Below, in pieces: positions 1 to 11,000 of a stretch of DNA of 64,000 nt (position 1 is the first letter of the stretch; each line of letters begins with the position of its first letter). The translations under genes were made by a program, and so were the position numbers. The DNA comes from Lactarius indigo (lineage: Eukaryota > Basidiomycota > Agaricomycetes > Russulales > Russulaceae), in the NCBI GenBank assembly GCA_025766275.1, contig JAFKAC010000110.1:62001-126000 (forward strand), in the 5' to 3' direction. The notes below the pieces were generated by a model. It saw only the letters and a list, made by a program, of their open reading frames with translations, did not search any database and had not been told where the DNA came from.

Positions 1-599
1 AACGTCAGGCACTCGAAGCTCATGACCGTCACTTCATTGACCGCCTCCTCAACAGGAGGACTGAGCCATCCCTCATTGCCCACACTTTCTAGCCAGAACA
101 CCTCACGCCCGCGTCCCTCCCGTATCTCGAGGTGGTACACGCCCGGGGTTGCCTTGAACTGCAGGTAGCCTAGGTTCTCCACGACGAGGGTGTCGTCGAT
201 CGGCCTGCCGTGGTGACCTGCAAGACGTAGCTGCACGCCCCGCGGGGGGGAATTCGTGCCCCTTTCGCGAGTGTGTCCACCGACGATGATATAGTTGAGC
301 TCGAAAACGGCCTCCACGCCGCGTTGACGCTCGTCGCCAGACAAGACACCAAGCTGGATATTATCTAGGTCGTAGAGCGCTTCACGAGGGCGCACGACCC
401 ACGAAGACGGCTCGTCCAGGCCGAGAGTGTAGATCGGTTCTATCGGCGGAAGGTCACGGAACGACACTTGCACGGGAACCTCGTATCTGCAAATTGTCTA
501 AGAGAAGAACAAAGGCTCGGAATTAATGCAGTGTTACCCATTATCATCGAATGTGAGTGAAGGGATGAGATTGTGGCGGTAGAAACGTTTCAACGGAAG
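1..599 (-). CDS. gpt1: UDP-glucose:glycoprotein glucosyltransferase (UGGT), partial
   Basis: UGGT is the ER-lumen folding sensor that re-glucosylates N-glycans on misfolded glycoproteins in the calnexin cycle. Two exons are visible on the minus strand. Exon 599-538 encodes LPLKRFYR and LTFDDNG. It is joined across a 51-bp intron (537-487, GT...AG) to exon 486-1, which keeps the frame as NGYEVPVQVSFRDLPPIEP. The downstream exon carries the family signatures IYTLGLDEPSSWVVRP, LYDLDNIQLG and ENLGYLQFKATPGVYHLEIR, from the region just before the catalytic glucosyltransferase domain. It is open through the left edge of the window. The rest of the protein (family about 1,500-1,600 aa) should lie to the left for the catalytic end. 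The N-terminal thioredoxin-like region should lie at higher coordinates, but I see no recognisable UGGT exon above 599, so the gene may be 5'-truncated. The family is clear; whether the gene works is not. Confidence 0.8.
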
Positions 600-1157
600 C
601 TGTAGCGCGATGATGAGGTAAGTTTGTGAACGTGCAAATACAGGTTAGGTGACATACTTCTGAGTACTCCATACCACCTCACAAGGAAAAGAAAAAGAAG
701 GTGCGCCCAAGCTCTTCAAAAAGGGTGTTGCATTGAAGGAACAAGGAGTGATCACACGGAACCGTCGTCAGTTGCGTTGACTGGGACGAGGATGAGTTGA
801 CCATTTTGGTTGACATTTTAATTCAATCATTCCTGGCTTCATTTGTACCTGTAATCAGATAGGAAATGTTAAAGTATCAGGTTGTTGACTGGAAGGTGCA
901 TGAGGGAATTATTTCAATACCGTTAGACTCAACGAATCCCTCACGCTCGCTAAATGTTGCCAGTGGGTGGGCTCTTCGTTCAAATCCTCAGATAAGGCCA
1001 CGTGGCCTTTCCATGCATGAAGAGGTAACGTGATTGTTTCTATCACATCGGAACTCTAATAGCATTGTCTGGCTCCAAGTTCTGCCACTCGCCTTGTCCG
1101 TCATTCATGATATCACGCTGACTAGTAAATCACAATAGAGCTGCCTTTACCGTGGGT
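600..1157. other. Non-coding stretch upstream of the UGGT fragment
   Basis: No convincing coding region on either strand. It should hold the N-terminal UGGT exons if that gene were complete, but none are recognisable. A motif near 1003-1050 (CACGTGGC...CATGCATG...AGAGGT) recurs near 3008-3055 and belongs to the degenerate duplication described below. Confidence 0.4.

Positions 1158-1221
<64 letters not shown>
1158..1221. repeat. (GT)n microsatellite, about 31 units
   Basis: Uninterrupted GT dinucleotide tract followed by a T-rich run. Short ORFs crossing it on both strands (poly-Cys/Val or poly-His/Thr) are artefacts of the repeat. Confidence 0.97.
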
Positions 1222-1223
<2 letters not shown>

Positions 1224-1369
1224 TTTTTTTTGATTCGACTTGTCTTTGTTTTACAACTCAATGGGTTTCGTGCCACAGACCATGCTCGGCCTCTCACCGT
1301 CCCTGCACCATCCGCTCTTTCTTCCTTCTTTGGCCGTTGTAGTTGACCATCCTGATCCAAGTGGTAGTG

Positions 1370-2135
1370 TGGCTTCCAATTCACTTGGTTTCTCGTTACA
1401 GGCCGGTTTCGCCCTCGGACCACTTTCTTTGATCCTCAAGCTCCCCGCCCTCCCATCTCATCTCCCTTTTGTCTCAGCGTCGTCCCTCACCACCCTCCTC
1501 GTCACTGTGGCTCGATCGTCGACAACCTCCGCTGACTGTCCTGAGCGGAGTCGTAATACAAAGTCACAAGCAAGATAGCATGCCAAATGAAGGGCCCACG
1601 TTGAACAAGTAAGCCAGATTTTGACTCGCCGCAACTCGACTTCTGACTCACCTCTTTTTATTGATAGCTAGAGCAGACCATTGGTTGTCCCCAACCTGCG
1701 GTGGGGCACTCTCTCCAGAACGGGTTGCAGCGCTACCACCACCGACCCTGCGCATCCGCCAGCTTGAACAAGAAAGGTCCAAGCTACTCTGCGAGAGTGA
1801 TGAACTGCGGTGCCAGCTGCATGTGCAGAAGAAATGGCCGGTTGTCCCACTCAAAGTACATGGCCCGTTGCGGCTCTTGCGGCTCCACCATCTCGGTCTC
1901 GGTGGACTACCTCCATCGCGATCTCAAAAGGCGGTGGATGTTGCAGAGCGTCGATGGAATATAGCCGGTAAATGTTCCCTTTCCCTTCCAGATATGCCTG
2001 AGTCGTATTGCACTCACACGCATGCACGTCCACACGCTCTCTGTTTCCATCTATCTTTTCTAAAAGAGTATTACAGCGCCCCAGCCAAACTCCGAGTCCA
2101 CCCGCATCAGAGGTGCTCACACGTCTCTCCGGCTT
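1370..2135 (+). repeat. Degenerate repeat, copy 1 (with coiled-coil ORF remnant)
   Basis: This stretch shares three blocks with 3390-4085. They are a block at 1380-1430 (CACTTGGTTTC...CAGGCCGGTTTC), a block at 1540-1760 (AAGCAAGATAG through CTCTCCAGAACGGGTTGCAG), and a block at 2062-2125 (AGTATTACAGC...CAAACTCCGAGTCCACC). The middle block contains an open frame with SPERVAALPPP followed by a heptad-like IRQLEQERSKLL segment that could be a short coiled coil. Block order differs between copies. I read this as a decayed member of a gene or repeat family that also contains the host ORF split by the transposon at 4,086. No protein family recognised. Confidence 0.5.
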
Positions 2136-3389
2136 TTTGACGCTGCCGTCACACGAAGGCTATCTACCCATGCCGATTATCAGCGCGAGGATAGTTCGTT
2201 CACCGTTGGTCTGGGACCCAAAAGATGGACCATTCTGGATTTGGATTTGTCACGGCCTTGCGCTGTGACCAAGTGGTCACATCACATCAATTCCTCGTGC
2301 TGCCTCCATCGTACCCTGTTCTGGATGTTCCGCGGTATCACTCTGAGAATTTTTTTTACAGGAAGGCTCATCTTATATCTCCTACGTCTCTGCACCAGGC
2401 AGCTACATCACTTTGACGGCGATTCCAGCCACGAGCGAGGCGATTAAATGTCTAGATCCCGGCGTGAGCACAGCTCCTAGTTTGAGTCTCTCACTGCCCC
2501 CCTGATTCAGTCCACTCCGACCTTTCCAAGACATCGCTCACTGCCGCTGGCGTGAAGCCCGAGGTCATGAAGTCATTCTGGTCGGCGGTCGGCGGCTGAT
2601 AGGCACGCATGACGCGGGTTGTCGAAACAGTCCTATATTCGGTTCAAGTTGTGAGCCCTCCAAAAGGTGTTGATCGCGACGAGGCAGTGCCTATTCATGC
2701 CCCCATGTGGCATCCTTCCTATTCATATCTGGGACATTCTCAGGCTTGTCCTCGACGTCACGCCATCTCACCTGCCATTGCTATTCCCGACCTCTCTCAC
2801 CATAGCATGGTTTGTCATTGTTTGCCATCACAGTTGTCCATCAACTTGTCCCCGACGTGGACATGGGCGAAGACCATAACGAGATGACGACAGATCTGTT
2901 TGTTTTTCTCACTAGCCCCTGCAGACCTTCGAGCTCACACGCACTCACCTCAATAGGTACGGCGCTTGAAATGAATAGCCACCTGCGGAGGTGAGTCAAT
3001 TATAGTCACGTGACTCCTCCACGCATGGAGAGGTCACATGATCATTCTCTCCTAACTGCGGGCGGGTAGAGCGCACGCACCATTGATGCCAAGTTTGTCT
3101 AGTACCAGCGGCTTCTCCCAACCACCAACAAAGAGTCGGGATCAAACAGAAAAAGAAACGTAGGGTATACGACAGGCAAGTATGTCAACAGTATCTGGAC
3201 CTCCGTGCCCCTGCTTACAACCCTATTGAACCAGGACTGACCGCTGCGGCAGCCTTGCCGTGAACGATGGCGACCAAGATGTCGGTGTCGTTGTATGTCG
3301 TCCCTTCTCCGTTGAGTAGTCGCCGTCGTTGTCGGCTCATCACGGTCAGCGTTATCGTGGTCACCTTGTAGTAGTCATCGCCCGTGGGT
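2136..3389. other. Intervening sequence without recognisable gene
   Basis: Only short overlapping ORFs with no family signature. A motif near 3008-3055 (CACGTGAC...GCATGGAGAGGT) matches 1003-1050 and marks the start of the second diverged copy. Confidence 0.4.
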
Positions 3390-4085
3390 GGTGTGGCTTC
3401 CGACTCACTTGGTTTCCCGCTATAGGCCGGTTTCTCTCTCGGACCAGTATCCCTGCTTGGTCCGCTCTTCTTTTGGCCACCGTGGTCATTGGTCCTGTTC
3501 CGAGTCGGATCTTAGGAGGGGCTAGGAGCTGCAGTCGATGCAGCGCTTACGTAATATAGCACACCCTGTTCTAATATATCTTTGCTAAACGAGTATTACT
3601 ACAGGACCCCAGCCAAACTCCGAGTCCACCCACATCAGAGGTGCTCACCCCATCCACGCGTACGGTCTTGTCTCAGTGGGAACACGGCGGGTGCGTTCGT
3701 CGCCTCCTATCTTTGGCGCTCAACTCCGCGCCCAGCTGTCTCGTCCCCTTTCGTCTCTGCGTCGTCCCTCGTGCCGCCCTCCTCCACATCGTGGCCCGTC
3801 CCGGGTGCAGTCATAATGCAAAGACACACGCAAGATGGCGCTCAAACAAGGCCCACATCGAACAAGTAAAGCTAATTTTGATTCGCCGCAGATCGACTTC
3901 CGACTGACCTTTTTCTATTGATGGCTCAGCAGACCGTTAGCCACCGAACTGCGTTCACGCGGTCTCTCCAGAATGGGTTGTCGCGCTGCCCCTACCGGTC
4001 CTGCACGTGCGCCAGCTACCCATGGATAAGAAAAGTGCTGAATTCTCAAAGACTAACTGGGGTGATCATATGCTCGTCACCCCCC
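3390..4085 (+). repeat. Degenerate repeat, copy 2, interrupted by the transposon
   Basis: Second copy of the blocks seen in 1370-2135, in a different order: the AGTATTACTACAGG block (about 3592-3655) lies between the other two here and after both in copy 1. The last part holds the 5' side of an open frame that is cut at 4085 by the 10.1-kb transposon. Confidence 0.5.
3941..4085 (+). pseudogene. 5' part of host ORF split by the transposon
   Basis: An open frame starts after TAG 3938-3940 and reads PNCVHAVSPEWVVALPLP, VLHVRQLPMDKKSAEF, then NWGDHMLVTP, with one base (C 4085) left over at the transposon boundary. Adding GT at 14206-14207 completes CGT (Arg), and the frame goes on as RGEKVVKRASVFFNK at 14208 onward. 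The protein is unrecognised: hydrophilic, with heptad-like spacing in the homologous copy 1. The internal stop upstream suggests the host ORF was already degenerate or that an exon boundary lies there. Confidence 0.55.
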
Positions 4086-4106
4086 TGTCGCAAAATTCGG
4101 GCGGCG
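4086..4106 (+). repeat. Left terminal inverted repeat
   Basis: TGTCGCAAAATTCGGGCGGC matches the inverse complement of 14183-14203, allowing mismatches at the Y/S positions of TGTCGCAAAATYCSGG. The preceding base pair CC is the target duplication. Confidence 0.85.
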
Positions 4107-4450
4107 GTTTATAATAAATTATAATGACATAATGTGATATAATGTCACCCAAACCTTATAACTCATCTAAGAGATCGTGAGTTCTTATAAACAACTTTAT
4201 AATTCGCTTGTCAGATCTGTCAGTTGCACTATAATCAATCATAAGACCTCGGAATTTATTAAAAGGAACACGCGGTATTACCAGATCGATCGCCTGATTA
4301 TAAATCACAATAAGATTATAATAGACATTATAAATATAATATACATTATAAGAATACTGTAATTATCTTCTTTCTTATTGCCCGTCTTATCTTCCTTCTT
4401 ATTCTCTTACCGATATTCAAACTATTATTATTTTCGTCTTATATTCTAAT
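4107..4450. repeat. AT-rich subterminal region, left
   Basis: Repeated TTATAA/TATAATA words (for example around 4112-4145 and 4300-4360) in both orientations mirror the right subterminal region. In CACTA-type elements clusters of short subterminal motifs bind the element's own DNA-binding protein; that role here is inference. Confidence 0.6.
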
Positions 4451-4659
4451 CCCCTTTTATTAATCTCCCATCAAACTACGCACAATAATTATTAGACACA
4501 TGCGGTCGTGGTGGCTTGCGTGTACCCTGATGCTGTGTTGTAGGGAATGTCTAATGAGGATCGGATGTGACGGCGACGTGATAGCTTGCGTGACCCGCGG
4601 ACAGTGTCGAGGTATCGGGAGCGCCATTAGCAACGGCGGCGAAGGTGACCGGAAGCTTG

Positions 4660-5062
4660 CGAGACATACCTGGCTTGCGACGGGGAGAGACCACCGCGAG
4701 GCGGTGACTACCGCACTCCGCCGACGCGCATCGACGTTCGCCAGGCCCGCACGCACCCTCGATCCCGCGAGGGGCTCCTCGTCCGCCTGTGCGCCATCGC
4801 TCTCCTCATCGTCGTCCACAGGCAGGCACGGGTGCGATTTACGCCGCCGCTCCGTGACTGTGGGGATGTCTGCAGGCGCGGTTACGGGTCAGGTTTGCGC
4901 ATCTTCTGTTATAAGGAGTCAGGAGAGCTGAGGGGTGTAATGGGATAACGCACGTGTTGAGCTTTGGCTCGGCGTAGTTGACGCTCTTGTGCACGCGGCC
5001 CGTCGTTGAGCCCTCAGCGTCGGCGGTTGGGAGGGGTATTGGTGGCAGACTTGATTTCGCGG
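4660..5062 (-). pseudogene. Captured shugoshin C-terminal fragment (probable)
   Basis: Shugoshin protects centromeric cohesin through a C-terminal basic motif. On the minus strand a frame (about 5062-4960) reads TADAEGSTTGRVHKSVNYAEPKLNT, which resembles the fungal shugoshin C-box (pattern KSVNYA.PKLNTK). After an intron-like gap ending in ...AACAG comes KMRKPDP (about 4905-4886), the expected continuation, but off phase and followed by a stop. A further acidic-to-basic stretch (4819-4660) has DDDEESDGAQADEE and NVDARRRSAV, the kind of tail these proteins have. The order matches a single captured 3' gene end. The broken phase and the stop make it a pseudogene. The SPT6 and SCC3 fragments are more secure than this one. 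Confidence 0.55.
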
Positions 5063-5549
5063 TGTAGGTAGGTGCGACGGTCCAGGGGGACGACTAGTCA
5101 GTAAAACTAATCTCACGGTAAGTTTAGCAAAGAAATTAAATACCGGAAACGTTCGTGTCAAGACCCAGTCGACGTGCATGTCCCAAGAGATGAGGCCGCG
5201 AACATTGACAGTATAGCGCTGGAGGGGTGTCAATGGCAAAGCGACAAGCTTACATTGTATCATGTGCTCCGAGTCCAGCACGGGGATTCAGAAGGTGGAT
5301 AAGATGCTGGACGCCGGACCAGTGACGGGGGGAGTTGACGTCGATGGCGAGGCTGGAGAAGAAGGGAGTGTCAATGGTGATCAAGGTAATAAGAGAAAGA
5401 GAACAGACGCGACTCAGACGTCTTAATTCCAACTTTCTGATCACGTGACCAGAAAACTAACCGTTGCCAGAAAGAAATCAATCGTCGTCGATTCGAAAAA
5501 TATACGGACGTCGTAGGGAAAGAACACGAATGTATCTATACTAGTAATA
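5063..5549. other. Unassigned transposon segment between shugoshin-like fragment and cargo gene
   Basis: Minus-strand frames here (for example 5281-5110: LTPLQRYTVNVRGLISWDM, HVDWVLTRTFPVFNFF) look protein-like but match no family I know. They may be another captured fragment or intron sequence. No promoter or terminator identified. Confidence 0.3.
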
Positions 5550-7153
5550 TCATTTCTTGGTATTTTTCCTCCTCGGCTTGCGAGTGGTGGGCTTGTTAGT
5601 CCGCACCACATTCTGCGGCTCATTAGCCTCTGCAACTTTCTCGGGCTCAAGCCGCTCCATCTGGCCAGAAGATGGGGCAGGGGACGGGCTACGAGGGACT
5701 GTCAATGGTAGTGGGTCGGGTTGAATTGCTGGAGAGTGAACTTTCGCTTGGCCGAGACAACTGACTAGGTCTGTGATGTCCGAGTCATTGGCATAGCCGT
5801 TGCGCGTGCTAGGCCCCGAATTATCTGATGATGACGACTCTGTAGAATCCGGATCCTTCCCGAAGAGTACCTTGTCGTACCAGGAAAGTAGGTCTTTGCG
5901 ATGCGTAGCAGGAAAACTGAGGATAGCACGTTTATGGCAGTTAAAACACTGCCCCCATGGAATGCGGCTTGGTCCCAACGTCCTCTCTGAAAAAGATTGG
6001 TCCGGGCTGCACGCGTACGTGAGCTACATTATCAAGTTAGCAAAGGAAGGCACTAGATACAAACGCTCATTACTTACCAGGGTGGCTGCCATTGCAATCA
6101 TTCCCGGAGTGGCCGAATCGACGCCCCAGATCACTCCCTTTGTCAAGCGTTTCGCAGCGGCCTCACCATCGATTGATGAGGGCCCATAAAAAATGAGTTT
6201 AAGGAACTAAAAAAAACGTGTCAGTGGTTTATACGGCTATGAAACTCAGGCCACCGTACGCACTTTTACAAGTACCATAGACCGGTATGGGCGGTGGCTG
6301 CTGACATCATAGTCGGGGAAAATGAGCCGTGGAAAGGGCGCATATGTCATGCCGGGTTTTGCTGGACTTCCGAGGAGCTTTTGAAGCTCCGGAGAAGTCG
6401 TGCGATCAAAGTTCCTGGCAAACAGAGCCAAGCTGAGGTTGAGGCCGTCGAAGAAACGGGGCGCATAGGCGCGCACTGCATGTGCTGAATTTGCACGTTC
6501 TTGATCCAATTGCTTGAGAAACTACACCGCAGCAAATTAATCAGATGCGCCAGGAGAAAATTCGAAAACTTACAATGTTCTTGAACGTCATGCTTCGATC
6601 AGGGTCCGCAAGTGCCAACCGGAGATGTGGCTTAAGGTCCCTGTACAACTCGGCGATTACACCACGCGCTTCAGAACCACCAGCAGGATCGTTGTAGCGT
6701 GAGGGATCGAGTGGGTCAAGGTGTTCAGGGAAAGGGATTCCGAGCGTGGTTTTTTTAACCCAGAGCTCGCCGACTACAGAAAACCTACCCCCGGCAAGCG
6801 ATATCTCCCTCGACTCCCCCTCCAACGACCCCCTCGCAGCTCTTGAGGTTTTCGTGGACTTGTTCACCTCTTCCAGTTCTTCGTAGTTGATTCTTAGTGC
6901 CTTCAACTCATTGCCGAGCATTTGCTGATGAATCTGGCTGGCTTTGAGCATCTAGTAGAGGTGAGTCAAATTAGCGTAAGAAACGACACGAGACTAAATT
7001 CATATGACTGACCTCATGCAATTGCTGATTCGAAAGGTTGGGCGGAAGTGTCGACACCGTAGACGTCCGCGCCGAATTGACCTCGTTGTCTTCCAGGTCT
7101 GAACCGTAGGGACCACGTCGTGAAGAGGACGAATCAGAGTCATCGGAAGCCAT
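5550..7153 (-). CDS. DUF6698-like protein, transposon cargo, 459 aa
   Basis: Five exons can be read: 7153-7013, 6951-6574, 6521-6264, 6206-6078 and 6023-5550. Each is a multiple of three, so all introns are phase 0 with GT...AG ends, and the total is 460 codons including the stop. The start ATG 7153 opens an acidic Ser-rich N-terminus (MASDDSDSSSSRR). The middle part has a short coiled coil (LRINYEELEEVNK) and HLDPLDPSRY, AELYRDLKPHLRLAL. The core ends in IFYGPSSIDG, KGVIWGVDSATPGMIA and ACSPDQSF. This matches my memory of the DUF6698 family, which is expanded in agaricomycetes and of unknown function. The C-terminus is low-complexity and ends in a basic stretch (RKPRRKNTKK). Intactness inside an element full of decayed fragments suggests it is maintained; it could be an accessory transposition protein or a captured host gene. 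The family name is from memory; the gene model is strong. Confidence 0.7.
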
Positions 7154-7463
7154 GTAAAAAAGTTCTGCAAGTCGAGAGGGGGGTGAAGATCAGTGGATTA
7201 GCTATGCGACTACCTTATAATCCTTATAATGGACTCTCAACCCCCAAATAAAAAAATTCAGCCGAGAGACCCTGTCCACTGTCCACGTACAAAGCCACCT
7301 GGTAAACGGAGATCAGGGGTGCAGCACACAAGTATTAATAGACATACTTACGTTGATATCTGGGCACGTCTCCAGTTAAGATCTCGGCTCGGTCCAAGGA
7401 ATGGTCCAACCTAGAACGAATGTAATAGCGAAGGAGGTGCTGATAGTAAGATCGGTACAGTAC
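7154..7463. other. Region upstream of cargo gene
   Basis: Likely contains the promoter/5' leader of the DUF6698-like gene (AT-rich, TTATAAT words at 7213-7232) and the 3' continuation of the SPT6-derived fragment, in which I could not recognise further SPT6 sequence. A frame reading LDRAEILTGDVPRYQR is present near 7360-7410 (-) but unassigned. Confidence 0.35.
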
Positions 7464-7793
7464 CTCATGATAGGGGAAAAGGACGCGAGTTCGTCGGCTA
7501 CATGGTTACTGTGCTGATACTTGTGTGCGACCTCATCGGAGACATAGGTGGTAGCGATACGGGAAAATTCCTGGCAGCGAGTGTCACTGGGGTTGACAAA
7601 AGTTCCGTCCTCTGAATCAGCTGATGTATTAGCGTCGCTTCCCAAAGCTTGTGAAGACAACCTGGGGGTAGCCACGTAAAACCCCCGATCGCAGTAACAT
7701 TGGGTTTGCGCCGTTGGACAAAGTCCCGAACTTGTCCTGGTACCCAATTGAGATTGTCGATTCTGGTGTGCTCGTGAAGACGACCAGCTTTAT
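7464..7793 (-). pseudogene. spt6: Captured SPT6 fragment, frameshifted
   Basis: SPT6 is a histone chaperone and transcription elongation factor. After a splice-acceptor-like TTCTAG the minus strand reads DKAGRLHEHTRIDNL, VRDFVQRRKPNVTAIGG, then in the next frame FYVATPRLSSQ, and further TYVSDEVAHKYQHSN, ADELASFSPIMR. This follows the YqgF/RNase-H-like to tex-like region of fungal SPT6 (D.AGRLREH, V..RKPDV...GGF, YVNDEVARLYQNS, SPLARYC). The shift occurs in a five-G run (+ strand CCCCC at 7682-7686), where a sixth G would restore the frame. Only about 110 residues of a protein usually over 1,400 aa are present. It sits upstream of the cargo gene on the same strand, so a chimeric transcript is possible. 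Confidence 0.72.
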
Positions 7794-8054
7794 CTAGAAC
7801 GATTACATGGAAAGTCAGATAATCACAATCAATTAAAAGAATAGTCACGACGCACCTACAATGGTCCAATTAAACGCAGCACGGGGCAGGTGCTGGATTG
7901 GCGTGGAAGTGATTAATAATGATGAGACAATATTGGCTGGTGTTATTCGACGTAATATTGGTCTTTGTTGATCTCCCACGCTTACTGTAATAACTATATT
8001 ATCACTTTCTCTGACCGCCCACCATTCCTACTCTTTGCTCTACTCCCTCTACTT
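7794..8054. promoter_or_regulatory. Probable divergent promoter interval
   Basis: AT-rich interval between the minus-strand SPT6 fragment/cargo gene and the plus-strand transposase start. It should contain the transposase promoter; no individual element can be assigned with confidence. Confidence 0.35.
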
Positions 8055-11000
8055 ATGCCAAAAGCGAGTCAATCCCCGAGCAAGGTAAAGAAATGTCAAT
8101 TATGTCGCGTTTCATTTCGCGCCCAGAATCTTCCAGCCCATATTAAGAAATGTGAGAGAGAACGAAGGGAACGCCAGGGGGAAATAAACTACGCGAAGAC
8201 CCGGGAGAGGAGACTTCGCACACTAGAGGCAGGTCACGATGGTACGTGATGGACACACCATATCATATTTGATATACTGACCGACGATCCAGAGTTTTCA
8301 GCCCCAGGTGTCGCCATTCCAGACGAACCCCAAACCTTTGACTTCATTGCTGCCGACCCGATGGACTTTGATGCGGGCTTTGAAACAGCAGGTACGTAGT
8401 ATTTCGATCTTCCTACCTATTGGTTGATGTGATCACCCACCCAGTGCGTGAACCGACACCCCCTTCTGTCACAATGACGACTGGCCCCCCTGCGAGACCC
8501 CCCGCATTTACAATCGAATACCATCCAAATAGTGGACGAGCGCCACAAGGTCCTGGCGATAACAGCTGCAAACGCAAACGTCCCAGTCCCCCTAAGGCCG
8601 AGCCATGGCGTCCATTCTTTCAAACGCGCGAAGACTTCCTGTTCTCGGAGGTTCTCATGGAGGCCGGGATGAACAAGGATCGCACTGAGCGTCTCATTGA
8701 AGTTGTCAGACTCTGTATCGAGGGCAAGGGTAAACTTACCTTCTCAAATTACTCTGACATTCGGGGTGCGTGGGAGCGCGCATCGCTTCAACTGACCGCT
8801 GTAAGCGCAGGAATTCTACTGAAGTTTAGTCACTAATATTTTCAAGGTCTAGTTTGATTTCTGCAATATTTCAGTCCCTTACGATGGTGTGGATCGGACG
8901 TTTGAGATACCTTATCGTCCACTATGGGACTGGGCAGTCGACCTCATCATGGACCCGCAATTGACCCAATATTTCGAATGGGACGCGCAGAAGGTTTTTA
9001 AGCACGACGGGGAGAATATCTCTCGTGTATATGACGAGCCTTGGACCGCGGGCTCGTTCTGGAACTTTCAAGTACGCATATTACTATTTATCCCTTGTAA
9101 CAGTCGAGTCCGTATACCTTTTTTGTTGTTGAACAAATTATCGTTGTAGTCCGGGATCCCCAAGGGTGCGCGCCCGCTATGCTTCATCCTTTATGCGGAT
9201 AAGTCGAAGCTGTCAAGCTTCGGCACAGAAAAGGCTTACCCAGTGATCGCTCGCTGCGCGAATCTACCAGCTGAGATTCGGAATCGCAATAGCGGCGTTG
9301 GCGGTGGGCGCATTGTCGGGTGGTTGCCGGATGTAAGTTCTCTGGTTAATAAGTATCTGATATTGCACCGTAACACTCATTCTAGATCCGGGAAACTGCA
9401 GAGGGCTCTGGGAAGACCGAATTCACCAACTTCAAACGCGAGGTCTGGCATCGTGCATTTTACTACATAATCGAATCCATTGTCGACAAATCTAAGGTGG
9501 GCTGCTGGCTTCAGTGCGCTGATGGCACCCAACAGCAATTTTTCCCTGGCGTCATCACATTATCTGCCGACTATGAAGAACAGTAATACATATTTTATTC
9601 TCTGTCACCGCCTGAATTGACTGACCCCAATGTATTAGGTGCGTTATGTCTCTAATCCGGGGTACTCGTGGAAAAATGCCCTGCCCGATTTGTTTCGTCC
9701 CCGACCACCAGCTCGCTGACGTCTCACAAACTTGGCCACTGAGGACAACGGAACGGATGCGGGAACTTATTGAAGAAGGGAGAACCTTCGACAAGAGGGG
9801 TCGCGAGCACCATTTCTCTAGATATGGGATTCGTGATGTCGATGTGAGTCTCATGATTATTTTGTCCATTAATTATGTGTAACGGTGGGTCTAGAATGTG
9901 TTCTGGCATGTCAACAATTCCGACCCATATCGCGCGTTATCATTTGACAGGCTTCACGCGAACAATAATGGCATATTCGGGAATCATTTATGGAAGAGGT
10001 TCAAGGGTCTCTTTAAGGATACCCTAATAGGCCGCGCTGCCGCAACGAAACTCGAACAACAGTACTATACTATTTCCCGTCTCATACAAGTCAATGTCCC
10101 AGCGCTAACTTCACTCCACTCCCTCAGGTTCAATCTCGCGCCCCGCTGGCGTGGTCTAAATCACTTTTCTGAAGTGATGCATGTGGATTTTACAGACGGT
10201 GGGAAGAACGAGGATATATCCAAGGTGTGTCAATTATATGCGGCCTCATCTCATCGACTGACAAACTCAGGTTGTGGTCTTTGCTGCACACAACCTTTTT
10301 CCCCCGGACAAAGATAAAGAAGAGTGGAAGTTACTACTCTGCCTGCGAAGTTTTTCCATCTTGGATTTACTTCTATCTTTAGAGGTACACACGGAGGAGA
10401 CGATTCTGGCTGGGCGGAGCGAACTAGAGAGGTTCGGGACCCTCATGAAGGTACTCAATCTCTTTTGATGATCCGGTGGTACTGATCTATTTAGCAGGAG
10501 TATACCGAATTATGTAATAAATTGGAGGAGGATCCGCAGAGTAAAACCACAGCCAAAAGCTGGAACTTCCCCAAGATGCACGCGTTGGTCCACAGCTTCG
10601 ACGATATCGAAGCGAAAGGTACCTCACGTAACTACAATACGAAGCCAAACGAGAAGATGCACGGCTTCCTCAGGAAGCTGTACTTAAATCGGACCAATTT
10701 CAAGCGTGTTGCATCTCAGGTTCGTCGCATACCTTATCTTTATCTATTCAATTTGTGATGATCTCTCAAAAATAGATCTTAAAACACGAACACACTTTGC
10801 TCATTGCGGTGTTGATTCGGGAACAAATCAACGAACTCGACGCGGCTATACGTGAGGCGGCGACGAACGATGATGACATTGGATGCGACGCTTTGGGGAG
10901 CACTCAGGAACAAGATATTGGTTCCTCCGTAGAACCCCCAGTACAAGATGGTCCATCATGTCAAAAGAGAAGGTCGACGTTCGATGCCGGGGCTGTTATT

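Noticed and set aside
1130..1423. 97-codon ORF with poly-His/Thr
   Set aside because: Artefact of the GT microsatellite.
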